NCBI GenBank assembly: GCA_035452965.1
Contig: DAOTCE010000010.1
Location: forward strand, 62,001-126,000
DNA: 64,000 bases
Source of the DNA: Candidatus Paceibacterota bacterium
GTDB taxonomy: Bacteria; Verrucomicrobiota; Verrucomicrobiia; Limisphaerales; UBA8199
Direction of reading: 5' to 3'
This document shows positions 47,894 through 56,879 of the stretch, piece after piece; position 1 is the stretch's first letter, and each line of letters opens with the position of its first letter. The translations under genes and the position numbers were made by a program. Under the pieces are notes generated by a model. That model was not told the origin of the DNA. It did not search any database and saw only the letters and a program-made list of their open reading frames with translations.

Positions 47894-48568
47894 ATGGAAC
47901 CAAACGAGGCCTGTTGGGGTTTGCTGCGCCGGCGGCAATGCCTGGTGCCAACGTGGCGCGGTTGGCTTGTCCTGGCGCTGAACGTCGCTGTCCTGGGCTG
48001 TATTGTCATCTGCGGCGCACACCGGTTCCTGGCAGTCACCGAGCCGGCTCCGGGCGGTGTGTTGGTGGTCGAGGGCTGGTCGCCCGACATTGTGCTGAGA
48101 ATGGCCGTGGCGGAATTCAGACAGAACCACTACACGAAGCTTTGCGTCACCGGCCTTCCCGTGGAACAGGGGACACTGCTGACCGATTACACCAACTATG
48201 CACATGTCGGCGTCGCCGTTCTGTTGAAGCTCGGCTTGAGCACCAACGAAGTCCAGGCCTTGCCTTGTACCGATGTTCAGCGCGACCGCACTTACAACAC
48301 GGCGGTTTGCTTGAAACACTGGTTGCGCGAGCAGGGTCTTGTGCGGACCCGGGTCAATCTGATCACCGTGGGCCCGCACGCCCGCCGCTCCCGTCTGGTG
48401 TTCGAGAAGGCGTTGGGCCGGGGCGTAACGGTTGGAATCCAGGCCGCTCCGGTCATTGGCTACGATCCAGCGCGCTGGTGGCAGTCCAGCGCCGGGGTGC
48501 GCCACGTGACCGGCGAACTCATCGCCTACGCTTACGCGCGCCTGCTCTTCCACCCACCCGCGGAATAA
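47894..48568 (+). CDS. YdcF/SanA/ElyC-type envelope protein
   Basis: The 224 aa protein belongs to the DUF218 family. One N-terminal transmembrane helix (GWLVLALNVAVLGCIVICGA) is followed by GGVLVVEGWSPDIVLRMAVAEF, RDRTYNTAVCLKHWLREQG and VNLITVGPHARRSRLVFEKAL, the family's DRTYNTA and HARRS-type motifs. Relatives affect the cell envelope and lipid-carrier or peptidoglycan metabolism in E. coli. The start at MEPNEACWG (47894) is preferred; a longer frame begins at 47822. Confidence 0.78.
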   Translation: MEPNEACWGLLRRRQCLVPTWRGWLVLALNVAVLGCIVICGAHRFLAVTEPAPGGVLVVEGWSPDIVLRMAVAEFRQNHYTKLCVTGLPVEQGTLLTDYTNYAHVGVAVLLKLGLSTNEVQALPCTDVQRDRTYNTAVCLKHWLREQGLVRTRVNLITVGPHARRSRLVFEKALGRGVTVGIQAAPVIGYDPARWWQSSAGVRHVTGELIAYAYARLLFHPPAE

Positions 48569-48586
48569 GGCCGCCAGCCGCCGGGG

Positions 48587-50347
48587 TCAGGGTTCGTGGT
48601 GAAGCTCGCTTTGGCGGGCCTGGAGCGGCAGGACCACGCTGACCGTCGTTCCATGACTTGGCCGCGACCGTATCTTCAAGCGCCCGCGGTGCGCCTCGAC
48701 GATGCGGGCCACAATGGCCAAACCCAGCCCGGTACCCTTGTCCTTTGTCGTGCTCAGGACCGAGCTGAACGCGCGCCGCCGCTGGTCCTCGCTCATCCCC
48801 GGGCCGGTGTCCTGAAAGTCCACCGCCACGTGTGTCGGTTGCGGGGTGTTGCGCGGCACCCGCACCGCCCGCGCTTTGATGGTCAGCGCGCCGCCTTCCG
48901 GCATAGCCTCCGCCGCGTTGAGGATCAGGTTGAGAAACGCCTGCTCCAATTGCGTCGCCGCGCCCGGCACCGCGGGCAAATCGGGCTCGAACTGTTGCGT
49001 CCACCGGATGCGCTGGTGCTTGAGCTTGTGCCGGACCAGCAGCCCCAGTTCTTCGATCAACCGCCCCAGGTTCACCGGTTCCAACGTTGGCTCCGTCGTG
49101 CGGGCGAAATCCAGGATGCGCTCCACGATCCGGTTCAATTGTCCGAGCTTCTCGTCAATAATGCGCGCATCCTGAGCTCGCGGGTCCCCGGCGGGAAACT
49201 GCAGATCCAGCGAGTGGTAGAGCATCTTGAGCACCGTCAGCGGGTTGCGGATCTCGTGCGCCACTTCGGCCGCGAGCAGGCCCAGCGCCGAAAGCTTCTC
49301 ATTTCGCCGCAAGTGCTCCTCCACATCCACCACCCGCTCGTAGAGGCGCGCCTTCTCAATGGCGATTGCCGACAACTCCGCCAGCGCCGACAGGATGCGA
49401 ATCTCCTCGTTCGAGAAGGTGTAAGGAACGCCGCTATAGACGCTGAGCGTGCCGATCGCCTGCCCGCCGTAGAGCAGGGGCACGCTCAGGAGCGCCACCA
49501 GTCCCTCGTGTCGCGCCACCTCCACGCTCTGATAAAGGCTCGACACCTGGACGTTCTCGACTTGCAGCGGCTTCTTCCGCCGCACCACGATCCCCAGCAG
49601 GCTCTCCTCCACACTCAGCCGCGGTCGTTTGACATACGCCTCCCCGGCCCCGCAGCTGGCCCGCAGCTCGAGCCACTCGCGGCTTTCGTCCAACAGCATC
49701 AGCGACGCCAGCTTGACCCGCATCAGCGCGCACGCCTCGCGCGTGACGACGCGCAGCACATCCTCCAGGCCCAGCGAGGAATTAATGCTCTGGCTGACGC
49801 CGGCCAGCGATTCAAACAGGTGCGCCTTGAGCCGCAGTTGCTCATAGAGCCAGGTATTGTGAATCACCCGCGATGCCTGCACCGCCAGCGCCTCCAGCAA
49901 CTCCTGATCTTCCGCGCTGAACGCCTCGACCCGGTCCGCGTCCACATTCAGCACCCCCCGGACTTCGCCCCGGACCTCCAACGGCACCGCGAGCTCCGAG
50001 CGCACTTCCCGGCGCAGCATGACATACCGCGGGTCCTTGGTCACATCTCCCACGCGCGCCGGCTTGCCCGTGCGCGCGACCCAGCCGGTGATACCCTGGC
50101 CGACGCGCAGCCTGAGAGCGGACGCATCGGGAGGCAATCCTTCGGACGCCTGGATTTCCAGCAGGCCGTTCGTCGGGTTGATCAGCACAACCGAGCCGCT
50201 GGCCGCGCTCATTTGGCGCACGGCTTGATGCAACATCAATCGCAGCGCCTCCTGCGGATCGAGCGTGGTATGGATGACGTTGCCAACCTGGTAGAGCAGG
50301 TTCAGCCGCTCGTAGCGCGCCTTGAGATTGGCCAACTCGCCGCTCAT
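48587..50347 (-). CDS. GAF-domain soluble sensor histidine kinase
   Basis: The 586 aa kinase has no membrane helix. Two GAF domains (about residues 20-165, with GLLEIQASEGLPPDASALRL and LAVPLEVRGEVRGVLNVDA; and about 190-345, with GLVALLSVPLLYGGQAIGTL) precede the kinase core. His364 is in LAAEVAHEIRNPLTVLKMLY; the N box is FLNLILNAAEAMPEGG, with DTGPGMSEDQ and DKGTGLGLAIVARI. GAF domains often bind cyclic nucleotides or haem. The ATG overlaps the permease stop (ATGA), so it is co-translated with an LptF/G-type gene. No response regulator is adjacent. Confidence 0.88.
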   Translation of the reverse strand: MSGELANLKARYERLNLLYQVGNVIHTTLDPQEALRLMLHQAVRQMSAASGSVVLINPTNGLLEIQASEGLPPDASALRLRVGQGITGWVARTGKPARVGDVTKDPRYVMLRREVRSELAVPLEVRGEVRGVLNVDADRVEAFSAEDQELLEALAVQASRVIHNTWLYEQLRLKAHLFESLAGVSQSINSSLGLEDVLRVVTREACALMRVKLASLMLLDESREWLELRASCGAGEAYVKRPRLSVEESLLGIVVRRKKPLQVENVQVSSLYQSVEVARHEGLVALLSVPLLYGGQAIGTLSVYSGVPYTFSNEEIRILSALAELSAIAIEKARLYERVVDVEEHLRRNEKLSALGLLAAEVAHEIRNPLTVLKMLYHSLDLQFPAGDPRAQDARIIDEKLGQLNRIVERILDFARTTEPTLEPVNLGRLIEELGLLVRHKLKHQRIRWTQQFEPDLPAVPGAATQLEQAFLNLILNAAEAMPEGGALTIKARAVRVPRNTPQPTHVAVDFQDTGPGMSEDQRRRAFSSVLSTTKDKGTGLGLAIVARIVEAHRGRLKIRSRPSHGTTVSVVLPLQARQSELHHEP

Positions 50348-51471
50348 CTGACCCGGGCCGTCATCAGCAGGCCCGTCAGGGCAAACGACAAATTGGGGAA
50401 CCACGCGGCCAGCCACGGCTCGATGCGCCCGCTGGTTCCCAGGGCCAGCCCAACCTGCTGCAACACAAAATAGATAAAACAGATCACGATGCTGCTGGCC
50501 ACCCCCACATACACGTTGCGCCGCCCCCCGGCCACCCCGAACGGGATCGCGATCAGCACTACCACCACGCAGGTCCACGGGGCCGCCAGCCGCCCCTCCA
50601 GCTTTGTGTGCAGCCAATACCAGTCCGACCGCGCCGGACGGGGATGCAACCGCAGGTAATTCACAAGGTCCTTGATTGGCACGTCGGCCTTCTTGGCCGC
50701 GCGCAGCGTCATGCTCTCCCGGATCTTGATCTCACTGTTGATCTCCTCGAGCGTTTCCGTGAATTCAGGGACGACCAGCACGTTGGTCCGGAGCGACGGC
50801 ACCGGGGGCGCGTTGGTATCCGCCGTTTCCTTGAGCACCAGCACGTTGTAAAAAGTCCACAAGCCGTCCACCCGCCGCGCCCGCTCGGCCCGCAGCTCCC
50901 AGGGTTTGGCGCCGTCGCGCTGGGTGGGATACACCCCCGGCTCGATCATCTCGCCGGTCTCGGAATTGAACACGCCAATGCGCCAGCGATGGCCGTCGCG
51001 CGTGTTCTCGAAGAACAGGTTGCGGTATTCATTCGGGCCCGGGGCGTTGGGGTCCGGCGCCTGGCGCCGTTTCAGAATCTCCTTCGTGCGCTCCTGGCTC
51101 TGCGGCACCCAGAACTCATTCGCCGCGAACAAGGCCAGGCTCGCCAGGAGACCCACCCCCAGGTACGGCAGCGACAGCCGCCACAAACTCACGCCCGCGG
51201 CGCGGATCGCGGTGATTTCCTGGTGACGCGCGTGGTTCGTCAGTGCGTAGAGCAGCGCCAGCAACAGCCCGATCGGCAGCACCAGCACCAGGAACTCCGG
51301 CAGGATCACCAGGTAATACTCCGCGATGTCCAGCGCCCTCAATCCCCGCTTCTGGAAACCGTCCAACTCGACAAACAAGTCAGAGGTGATCCAGAACAGC
51401 AGGAAGCCGCACAGGCAATACCCCAGCGGGGCGAACAGTTCGCGCAATAAATACCGGTCAAGCAGCCGCAT
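50344..51471 (-). CDS. LptF/LptG family permease
   Basis: The 375 aa protein has the LptF/G layout: two N-terminal helices (LFAPLGYCLCGFLLFWITSD, PEFLVLVLPIGLLLALLYAL), the ALTNHARHQEITAIRAAGVSLWRL coupling segment, a periplasmic beta-jellyroll domain (about 125-290), and three C-terminal helices. LptF and LptG move lipopolysaccharide from the inner membrane with LptB. Only one of the pair is here, so F or G cannot be decided. It is coupled to the GAF kinase gene downstream. Confidence 0.88.
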   Translation of the reverse strand: MRLLDRYLLRELFAPLGYCLCGFLLFWITSDLFVELDGFQKRGLRALDIAEYYLVILPEFLVLVLPIGLLLALLYALTNHARHQEITAIRAAGVSLWRLSLPYLGVGLLASLALFAANEFWVPQSQERTKEILKRRQAPDPNAPGPNEYRNLFFENTRDGHRWRIGVFNSETGEMIEPGVYPTQRDGAKPWELRAERARRVDGLWTFYNVLVLKETADTNAPPVPSLRTNVLVVPEFTETLEEINSEIKIRESMTLRAAKKADVPIKDLVNYLRLHPRPARSDWYWLHTKLEGRLAAPWTCVVVVLIAIPFGVAGGRRNVYVGVASSIVICFIYFVLQQVGLALGTSGRIEPWLAAWFPNLSFALTGLLMTARVR

Positions 51472-51678
51472 TCCGCCGCAGCCTAGCTGCCGTTACCGCA
51501 CAAGGCAAGTAGCGGCGCCCCGCGGAGCAGCCGGACGCTGGCCGTTGTGCGGCAGTGAGATTGGCGGGTCGCGCGCCGACCAGAATCGTTCCCACCCGCG
51601 CACCAGAACCGGCCCGTCGTGAATTTCTCCCAGCCCTTCCAGGCGCTGGCACCCGGGCAATCCCTTTCTCGCCGGGAC

Positions 51679-52155
51679 CTATTTCTTTCCGCCCAGCGCG
51701 CCGCCCAGCGCCGAGGCTGCGTCTGGCCCGGCCGCCTTGGCGATGCCAGCCTGGATCTGCGCCACTAATCCATCCACCGCCTTCTGCTGTTCGGGCGTGA
51801 GCGAGGCCTTCAAGTTGCCCAGTTGCTGGACCGTGTTGAGTGCCTCCTGATATTTCTGGTTGTTTACCAGGCTCTTGGCTTTGTCAATCAGTGCCTGGAC
51901 CTGAGCCGATGCCGCAGATACTGCGCCGGCAGCCTCGGCCACGGCTTGCGTTGCCGCCGTTTGCGCGGTCTGTTGTGCGTCGCTGACCGCCTGGCCGGCC
52001 GATTCCGTCACGGCCTTCACAGCGTCACTGGCCGTCGCCGGCTCGACAGCCGACTGGGGAGTTTCGCCCACCGGCGCCTCCTCTTTGCTGCAGCCACTGG
52101 CTAGAATGAGCGCTGCCCCCGCCGTCACTCCTAATAATGCATGCTTGATCTTCAT
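51679..52155 (-). CDS. Small lipoprotein with helical, Ala-rich domain
   Basis: The 158 aa protein has a lipobox (LILASGCSKEEAP, modified Cys22), so it is membrane-anchored by lipid. The rest is alanine- and glutamine-rich helix (AVSDAQQTAQTAATQAVAEA, then KYQEALNTVQQLGNLKASLTPEQQKAVDGLVAQI) with a Gly/Ala end. The later half resembles a small helical hairpin. Function is unknown. The ATG is preceded by AGGAAGAAG, a good ribosome-binding site. Confidence 0.7.
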   Translation of the reverse strand: MKIKHALLGVTAGAALILASGCSKEEAPVGETPQSAVEPATASDAVKAVTESAGQAVSDAQQTAQTAATQAVAEAAGAVSAASAQVQALIDKAKSLVNNQKYQEALNTVQQLGNLKASLTPEQQKAVDGLVAQIQAGIAKAAGPDAASALGGALGGKK

Positions 52156-52339
52156 CTGCTTCTTCCTTTCGTTTCCGTTATGGTTGGTTTGGTTTCAGCT
52201 TCCGGCGATGTCAAACTCACAACCTGCCCCGGCGTGTCCCGGCCTTATTCGCCAGGCGGCGCGCAGCACGGGCCGCTCGTATCAAAGGAAATCGCCGGTC
52301 AACCATACCCCTCTTGTTGGGCGGGGTCAACCGGCCAGG

Positions 52340-53110
52340 TCAAGCCGGCACCGCTTCTTCCTTGTTGATCCAGTCGTAGCCTTTCTCCTCCAATTCCAGC
52401 GCCAGCTTCTTGTCGCCCGTGCGGACAATCCGCCCATCCACCAGCACATGCACAAAGTCTGGCACGATGTAATTCAGCAGCCGCTGGTAGTGCGTGATCA
52501 CTAGTTGCGCGTTGTCCCGCCGCCGCAGCTTGTTCACCCCGTTGGAGACGATCTTCAGCGCGTCAATATCCAGCCCGGAGTCCGTCTCATCCAGCACCGC
52601 CAGCCGCGGCTCCAGCACCGCCATCTGGAATATCTCGTTGCGCTTCTTCTCGCCGCCGGAGAAACCCTCGTTGACCGAGCGGCGCAGCAGATCCTCGTTC
52701 AGCTCCAGCAACTGTATCTTGTCCTTCACCAGTGTCAGAAACTCCATCGCGTCCAGTTCGCTCTGCCCCTTATGTTTGCGGATTTCATTCAACGCTGACT
52801 TCAGAAAATAGGTGCTGTTCACTCCGGGGATCTCCACCGGGTACTGAAACGCCAGGAACAACCCTTCCCGCGCCCGCTCTTCCGGGTCCAGCTCCAGCAA
52901 ATCCCGCCCGTCATAGATGACCCGGCCGGAGGACACCTCGTAACCCTCCCGACCCGCCAGGATTGCCGCCAGCGTGCTCTTGCCGCTGCCGTTCGGCCCC
53001 ATGATGGCGTGCACTTCGCCCAGGCCTATCCTCAGGTTGATGCCTTTTAGAATCTGTTTCCCCTCCACCCCGGCGGTGAGGTCCTGTATTTCCAATATCG
53101 CTTGTTTCAT
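52340..53110 (-). CDS. sufC: FeS cluster assembly ATPase SufC
   Basis: SufC is the ATPase of the SufBCD scaffold that assembles Fe-S clusters. The 256 aa protein has Walker A MGPNGSGKSTLAAIL, the Q-loop segment LAFQYPVEIPGVNSTYF, the signature GFSGGEKKRNEIFQMAV and Walker B LAVLDETDSGLDIDAL. It begins 88 nt after sufB. The start at MKQAILEIQ is typical. SufD and the cysteine desulfurase SufS are missing downstream. Confidence 0.95.
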   Translation of the reverse strand: MKQAILEIQDLTAGVEGKQILKGINLRIGLGEVHAIMGPNGSGKSTLAAILAGREGYEVSSGRVIYDGRDLLELDPEERAREGLFLAFQYPVEIPGVNSTYFLKSALNEIRKHKGQSELDAMEFLTLVKDKIQLLELNEDLLRRSVNEGFSGGEKKRNEIFQMAVLEPRLAVLDETDSGLDIDALKIVSNGVNKLRRRDNAQLVITHYQRLLNYIVPDFVHVLVDGRIVRTGDKKLALELEEKGYDWINKEEAVPA

Positions 53111-53198
53111 GGTTGGCCGCAACGGCCCTGTAAATTCCGACTCATCCTCTGTCTGTCAAGTTCGATCACCGGTTCCGGCCCTTGCAGCCTGCGACGCC

Positions 53199-54647
53199 TT
53201 ACCCCACGCTCCCCTCCAAACTGACCCCTAACAGCTTCTGCGCTTCCACGGCAAATTCCATAGGCAGCTCCCGAAACACTTCCTTGCAGAAGCCGTTGAC
53301 GATCATGTTCACCGCGTCCTGCGTCGCCAGCCCGCGCTGGTTGCAGTAGAAGATCTGGTCCTCCCCGATCTTCGAGGTCGAAGCCTCGTGCTCCACCCGC
53401 CCGGTCGAGTTCCGCACCTCGATGTAGGGAAACGTGTGCGCCCCGCACTTGTCCCCCAGCAGCAGCGAGTCGCACTGCGAGAAGTTCCGCGCGTGTGCCG
53501 CCCCCTTCTGCACCTTCACCAGGCCCCGGTAACTGTTCTGGCCGTGCCCGGCCGAAATGCCCTTGGACACGATCGTGCTGCGCGTGTTCTTGCCGATGTG
53601 GATCATCTTCGTGCCGGTGTCGGCTTGCTGATAGTTGTTCGTCACCGCCACCGAGTAGAACTCGCCGACCGAGTTGTCGCCCAGCAACACACAGCCCGGA
53701 TACTTCCAGGTAATCGCCGAGCCTGTTTCCACCTGCGTCCAGCATATCTTTGAGTTTTTGCCTTTGCACAGCCCCCGCTTGGTCACAAAGTTGTAAATGC
53801 CGCCCCGGCCCTGCTCGTCGCCCGGGTACCAGTTCTGCACGGTCGAATACTTGATCTGCGCATTATCAAGCGCGATCAGCTCCACCACCGCCGCGTGCAG
53901 CTGATGCTCGTCCCGCATCGGCGCCGTGCAACCCTCCAGGTAGCTCACCGAAGCCCCCTCCTCCGCCACGATCAGCGTGCGCTCGAATTGGCCCGTGTTG
54001 GCCGCGTTGATCCGGAAATAGGTGGACAGCTCCATCGGGCACCGCACCCCTTTGGGGATGAAGCAGAACGACCCGTCGCTGAACACCGCCGAATTCAGCG
54101 CCGCGAAATAATTATCCGTGTACGGCACCACCACCCCGAGGTACTTCCTCACCAAATCCGGGTGCTCCTGGACCGCGTCCGTGAATGAACAGAAAATAAT
54201 GCCCTTCTCCGCCAGTTGCTTCTTGAACGTGGTCCCCACCGACACGCTGTCAAACACCGCGTCCACCGCCACGCCGGCCAGGCGCTCGCGCTCCTTGAGC
54301 GGGATGCCCAGCTTCTCGTAAGTCTCCAGCAGCTTCGGGTCAACCTCATCCAAACTCCGCGGCCCCGCGCCCTTCTTCTTGGGCGCCGAGTAATACACCG
54401 ACCCCTGATAGTCAATCGGCGGGTAATGCACCTGCGGCCAGGTCGGCTCCTTCATCGTCAGCCAATGCCGGTAGGCCTTCAGCCGCCAATCCAGCATGAA
54501 CTTGGGCTCATGCTTCTTTTGCGAAATGAGCCGGACGATGTCTTCATTCAGACCAGGGGGCGCCGAGTCGGCCTCCACGTCCGTGTAGAAGCCGTACTTG
54601 TACTCCTTCTTGACCAACCCTTCGATTGTCTCAGTTGCTGTGCTCAT
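53199..54647 (-). CDS. sufB: FeS cluster assembly protein SufB
   Basis: SufB is the scaffold on which Fe-S clusters form. The 482 aa protein has the SufB N-terminus ([20 protein letters not shown]) and a beta-helix core with [40 protein letters not shown] and [20 protein letters not shown], containing the conserved Cys and Glu residues for cluster assembly. The ATG overlaps the stop of the Fur-like regulator (ATGA), linking regulator and scaffold translation. Confidence 0.96.
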   Translation of the reverse strand: MSTATETIEGLVKKEYKYGFYTDVEADSAPPGLNEDIVRLISQKKHEPKFMLDWRLKAYRHWLTMKEPTWPQVHYPPIDYQGSVYYSAPKKKGAGPRSLDEVDPKLLETYEKLGIPLKERERLAGVAVDAVFDSVSVGTTFKKQLAEKGIIFCSFTDAVQEHPDLVRKYLGVVVPYTDNYFAALNSAVFSDGSFCFIPKGVRCPMELSTYFRINAANTGQFERTLIVAEEGASVSYLEGCTAPMRDEHQLHAAVVELIALDNAQIKYSTVQNWYPGDEQGRGGIYNFVTKRGLCKGKNSKICWTQVETGSAITWKYPGCVLLGDNSVGEFYSVAVTNNYQQADTGTKMIHIGKNTRSTIVSKGISAGHGQNSYRGLVKVQKGAAHARNFSQCDSLLLGDKCGAHTFPYIEVRNSTGRVEHEASTSKIGEDQIFYCNQRGLATQDAVNMIVNGFCKEVFRELPMEFAVEAQKLLGVSLEGSVG

Positions 54648-55117
54648 CTCGACTTAGTTGCTCGTTTTGCCCTCTTCGGCCGTTCGCCGTTCCCTCCCGC
54701 GCACGCCGCGCACCGGCCATGAATGGCAATCTCAAACCGCTCCGCTTCAAATCCGTTCGGCAGCCCGATCCCCGGCTCAGCCGGATAATCCACGTCAAAC
54801 ACGCTGTCGCACGTATCGCAGTAAAAGTGGCAGTGCTCCCGCATATTGGGGCAGAACCGCGCCGCGCCGCGCGCCAGCGTCACTTGTCGCGCCAACCCGC
54901 ACTTCACCAGCGCGTCCAGGCAATTATACACTGTGGCCATCGAGATCTCCGGCATCTCCCGCTTGACCCGGATGAATACTTGCTCCGCGGTCGGATGATC
55001 CCGTTCCCGCAGGAGCACAGCATAAACATGCTCCCGTTGCGGGGTAAAACGAAAACCGCCCCGCGCCAGACGCTCGTCCAGCCCGGCATCGTTCTCGATC
55101 TCGGCCGCTCGGTCCAT
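54644..55117 (-). CDS. Fur/PerR-family regulator of suf genes
   Basis: The 157 aa protein has the Fur fold: [55 protein letters not shown] (recognition helix), then metal-site residues [20 protein letters not shown] and a second zinc pair RCAACAGG. It could respond to iron, peroxide or cluster status. A Fur-type inverted repeat lies just upstream and sufB follows in the same transcript, so autoregulation of a fur-sufB-sufC operon is likely. The start at MDRAAE (55117) is used; an upstream start would lie between promoter elements. Confidence 0.85.
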   Translation of the reverse strand: MDRAAEIENDAGLDERLARGGFRFTPQREHVYAVLLRERDHPTAEQVFIRVKREMPEISMATVYNCLDALVKCGLARQVTLARGAARFCPNMREHCHFYCDTCDSVFDVDYPAEPGIGLPNGFEAERFEIAIHGRCAACAGGNGERPKRAKRATKSR

Positions 55118-55148
55118 CTTACCGGCAACGTAGCCCAACACCCCCGCC

Positions 55149-55174
55149 TGTCAATATTTGGAACAATTCTAAAT
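55149..55174 (-). promoter_or_regulatory. Fur/PerR-type operator with -35 element
   Basis: A near-perfect palindrome, ATTTGGAA-CAA-TTCTAAAT on the plus strand (55156-55174), has 8 bp arms around 3 bp and resembles Fur/PerR boxes. TTGACA on the minus strand (55149-55154) abuts it; a weak TACGTT (55127-55132) could be the -10 at 16 bp spacing. Binding by the adjacent Fur-like protein is inferred. Confidence 0.6.
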
Positions 55175-55257
55175 CCCGCCCCGCCGCCAAAGCCCGCCCA
55201 CAAGCTCAACCGCACGCAAACTCCGCGGGTCCTTGTCCCTCCGAACCCGCGGGCCGA

Positions 55258-55378
55258 TCCCTTGCGGACTCACGGCTGCACCTGAACTGATATGGGAATC
55301 CCCGTCGCCGAAGTGCAGCCCGCAAGGGAGTCTCACCGTATCCACACCGTATCCACACCGTCCCCACACCGTGGATAC
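55258..55378. repeat. Inverted and tandem repeat cluster, diverged repeat relative (D)
   Basis: An imperfect inverted repeat pairs TCCCTTGCGG...CTGCAC (55258-55281) with GTGCAGCCCGCAAGGGA (55313-55329). It is followed by tandem 11-mers (GTATCCACACC twice, then GTCCCCACACC) and an inverted GTGGATAC. The word ACGGTGTGGATAC, read on the minus strand, recalls the arms of repeat copies A-C. The 386 bp gap between the fur-like gene and argG holds no other gene. Confidence 0.55.
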
Positions 55379-55503
55379 AGCCTTGACAATTTCGGTTCAT
55401 TACCGCGTAAACCGCTGCCAATGAGGGGTTTATGTCCGCCGCTCCCGATCCGCGATCAAGGCATCACTTCAGCCTGTCAGCGCCCCGTCGCCCTGCCGGC
55501 GCG

Positions 55504-56727
55504 CTACCGCTTCTTCCGCACCCGTGCCGCCACCTTCAGCCGCAGCGCATTGAGCCGGATGAAGCCGGTGGCGTCGTCCTGGTTGTAGGCCTTGGTGGGA
55601 TCGGCCTCCATCGTGGCGATGGCGGGATTATACAGGCTGACCGGCGACTTCCGGCCCGCGCAGAGGATATTGCCCTTGTAGAGTTTCACCCGCACCGTGC
55701 CGGTGACATTCCGCTGGCTCTCGGTGACACAGGCCTGCAACGCCAGCCGCTCCGGCGCGAACCAGTAGCCGTAATACACCAGCTCGGCGTAGCGCGGGAT
55801 CAGCGAATCCCGCAGGTGCATGACCTCGCGGTCCATCGTCAGCGTTTCCATCTGCCGATGGGCGAACTGCAGGATGGCCCCGCCCGGCGTCTCGTACACG
55901 CCGCGGGACTTCATGCCCACATAACGATTCTCCACCAGGTCCACCCGCCCGACGCCGTGTTTGCCGCCGAGCCGGTTGAGCGCGCGCATCACCCCCAACG
56001 GGTTGAGCGCCTTCCCGTTGACCGCCACACAGTTGCCCTGCTGGAAGTCGAGCGTCACATACTCCGCCTTGTCCGGCGCGTCTTCGGGCGCGACGCTCAG
56101 CTTGAACATGTCCTTGTTCTTCGGCGCAAACGCATCCAGCCATGGATCCTCCAGGATGCCCGCCTCGAACGAGATGTGCAGGAGGTTGCGGTCCATGGAA
56201 TAGGGCTTCCGGGCGGAAGCCTGCACTGGAATCCGCTTCTTCGCGCAATAGGCGATCATCTCGGCCCGGCCGGGGAACTCGTCCCGGAACCGGCCGTCCC
56301 GCCAGGGCGCAATCACCTGCAGCTCCGGCGCGAGCGCCGCGGCGGTCAACTCGAACCGGACCTGGTCATTGCCCTTGCCGGTGGCGCCGTGGGCGATCGC
56401 CTGGGCCTTCTCCTTCCGGGCAACCTCGATCATCCCCTTGGCGATGAGCGGCCGGGCGATGCTCGTCCCCAGCAGGTATTGGCCCTCATAAACCGCCCCC
56501 GCCTGGATCATCGGGAAGATGAAATCGCGCGCGAACTCCTCCTGCAAGTCGGCGATGTAGCACCTGGACGCCCCGGTGCGCCTGGCCTTGGCCTCCAGCC
56601 CCTTAAGCTCCTCCTCCTGTCCGATGTTGGCGCAGTACGCGACGATGTCAGCGTGGTAACGCTCCTTCAGCCACAACAAGATGACCGAGGTATCCAGTCC
56701 GCCCGAATAAGCCAAAACAATCTTCAT
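55504..56727 (-). CDS. argG: Argininosuccinate synthase
   Basis: The enzyme joins citrulline and aspartate using ATP in arginine synthesis. The 407 aa protein has the family N-terminus [20 protein letters not shown] (PP-loop SGGLDTS), [37 protein letters not shown], and [22 protein letters not shown]. Length is typical. It stands alone; no other arginine genes are in the window. Confidence 0.97.
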   Translation of the reverse strand: MKIVLAYSGGLDTSVILLWLKERYHADIVAYCANIGQEEELKGLEAKARRTGASRCYIADLQEEFARDFIFPMIQAGAVYEGQYLLGTSIARPLIAKGMIEVARKEKAQAIAHGATGKGNDQVRFELTAAALAPELQVIAPWRDGRFRDEFPGRAEMIAYCAKKRIPVQASARKPYSMDRNLLHISFEAGILEDPWLDAFAPKNKDMFKLSVAPEDAPDKAEYVTLDFQQGNCVAVNGKALNPLGVMRALNRLGGKHGVGRVDLVENRYVGMKSRGVYETPGGAILQFAHRQMETLTMDREVMHLRDSLIPRYAELVYYGYWFAPERLALQACVTESQRNVTGTVRVKLYKGNILCAGRKSPVSLYNPAIATMEADPTKAYNQDDATGFIRLNALRLKVAARVRKKR

Positions 56728-56879
56728 CGCCCGAGCTTAAGGCCGAGGCGGCCCCAAACGCAAAGCCGAAAACCCCCGCCCATCCAGCATGGGTGTTAAT
56801 GAGAGGCGCCGGAAGAACTTTGTCTCACAGCCCGCCGGCTTTCCCAGCGACAGACTGGCGTGCCAACGGACATAGGCGG

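Noticed and set aside
48596..50473. 625-codon open frame opposite the GAF histidine kinase
   Set aside because: Antisense shadow of a well-supported kinase, with arginine- and histidine-rich nonsense composition.
55344..55366. DnaA-box-like array (TATCCACA units) as a possible replication origin
   Set aside because: TATCCACA resembles part of a DnaA box, but only two units are present in tandem at 11 bp spacing, with no dnaA, dnaN or AT-rich region nearby.
55432..56799. 455-codon open frame opposite argG
   Set aside because: Shadow of a highly conserved enzyme gene; no family resemblance.
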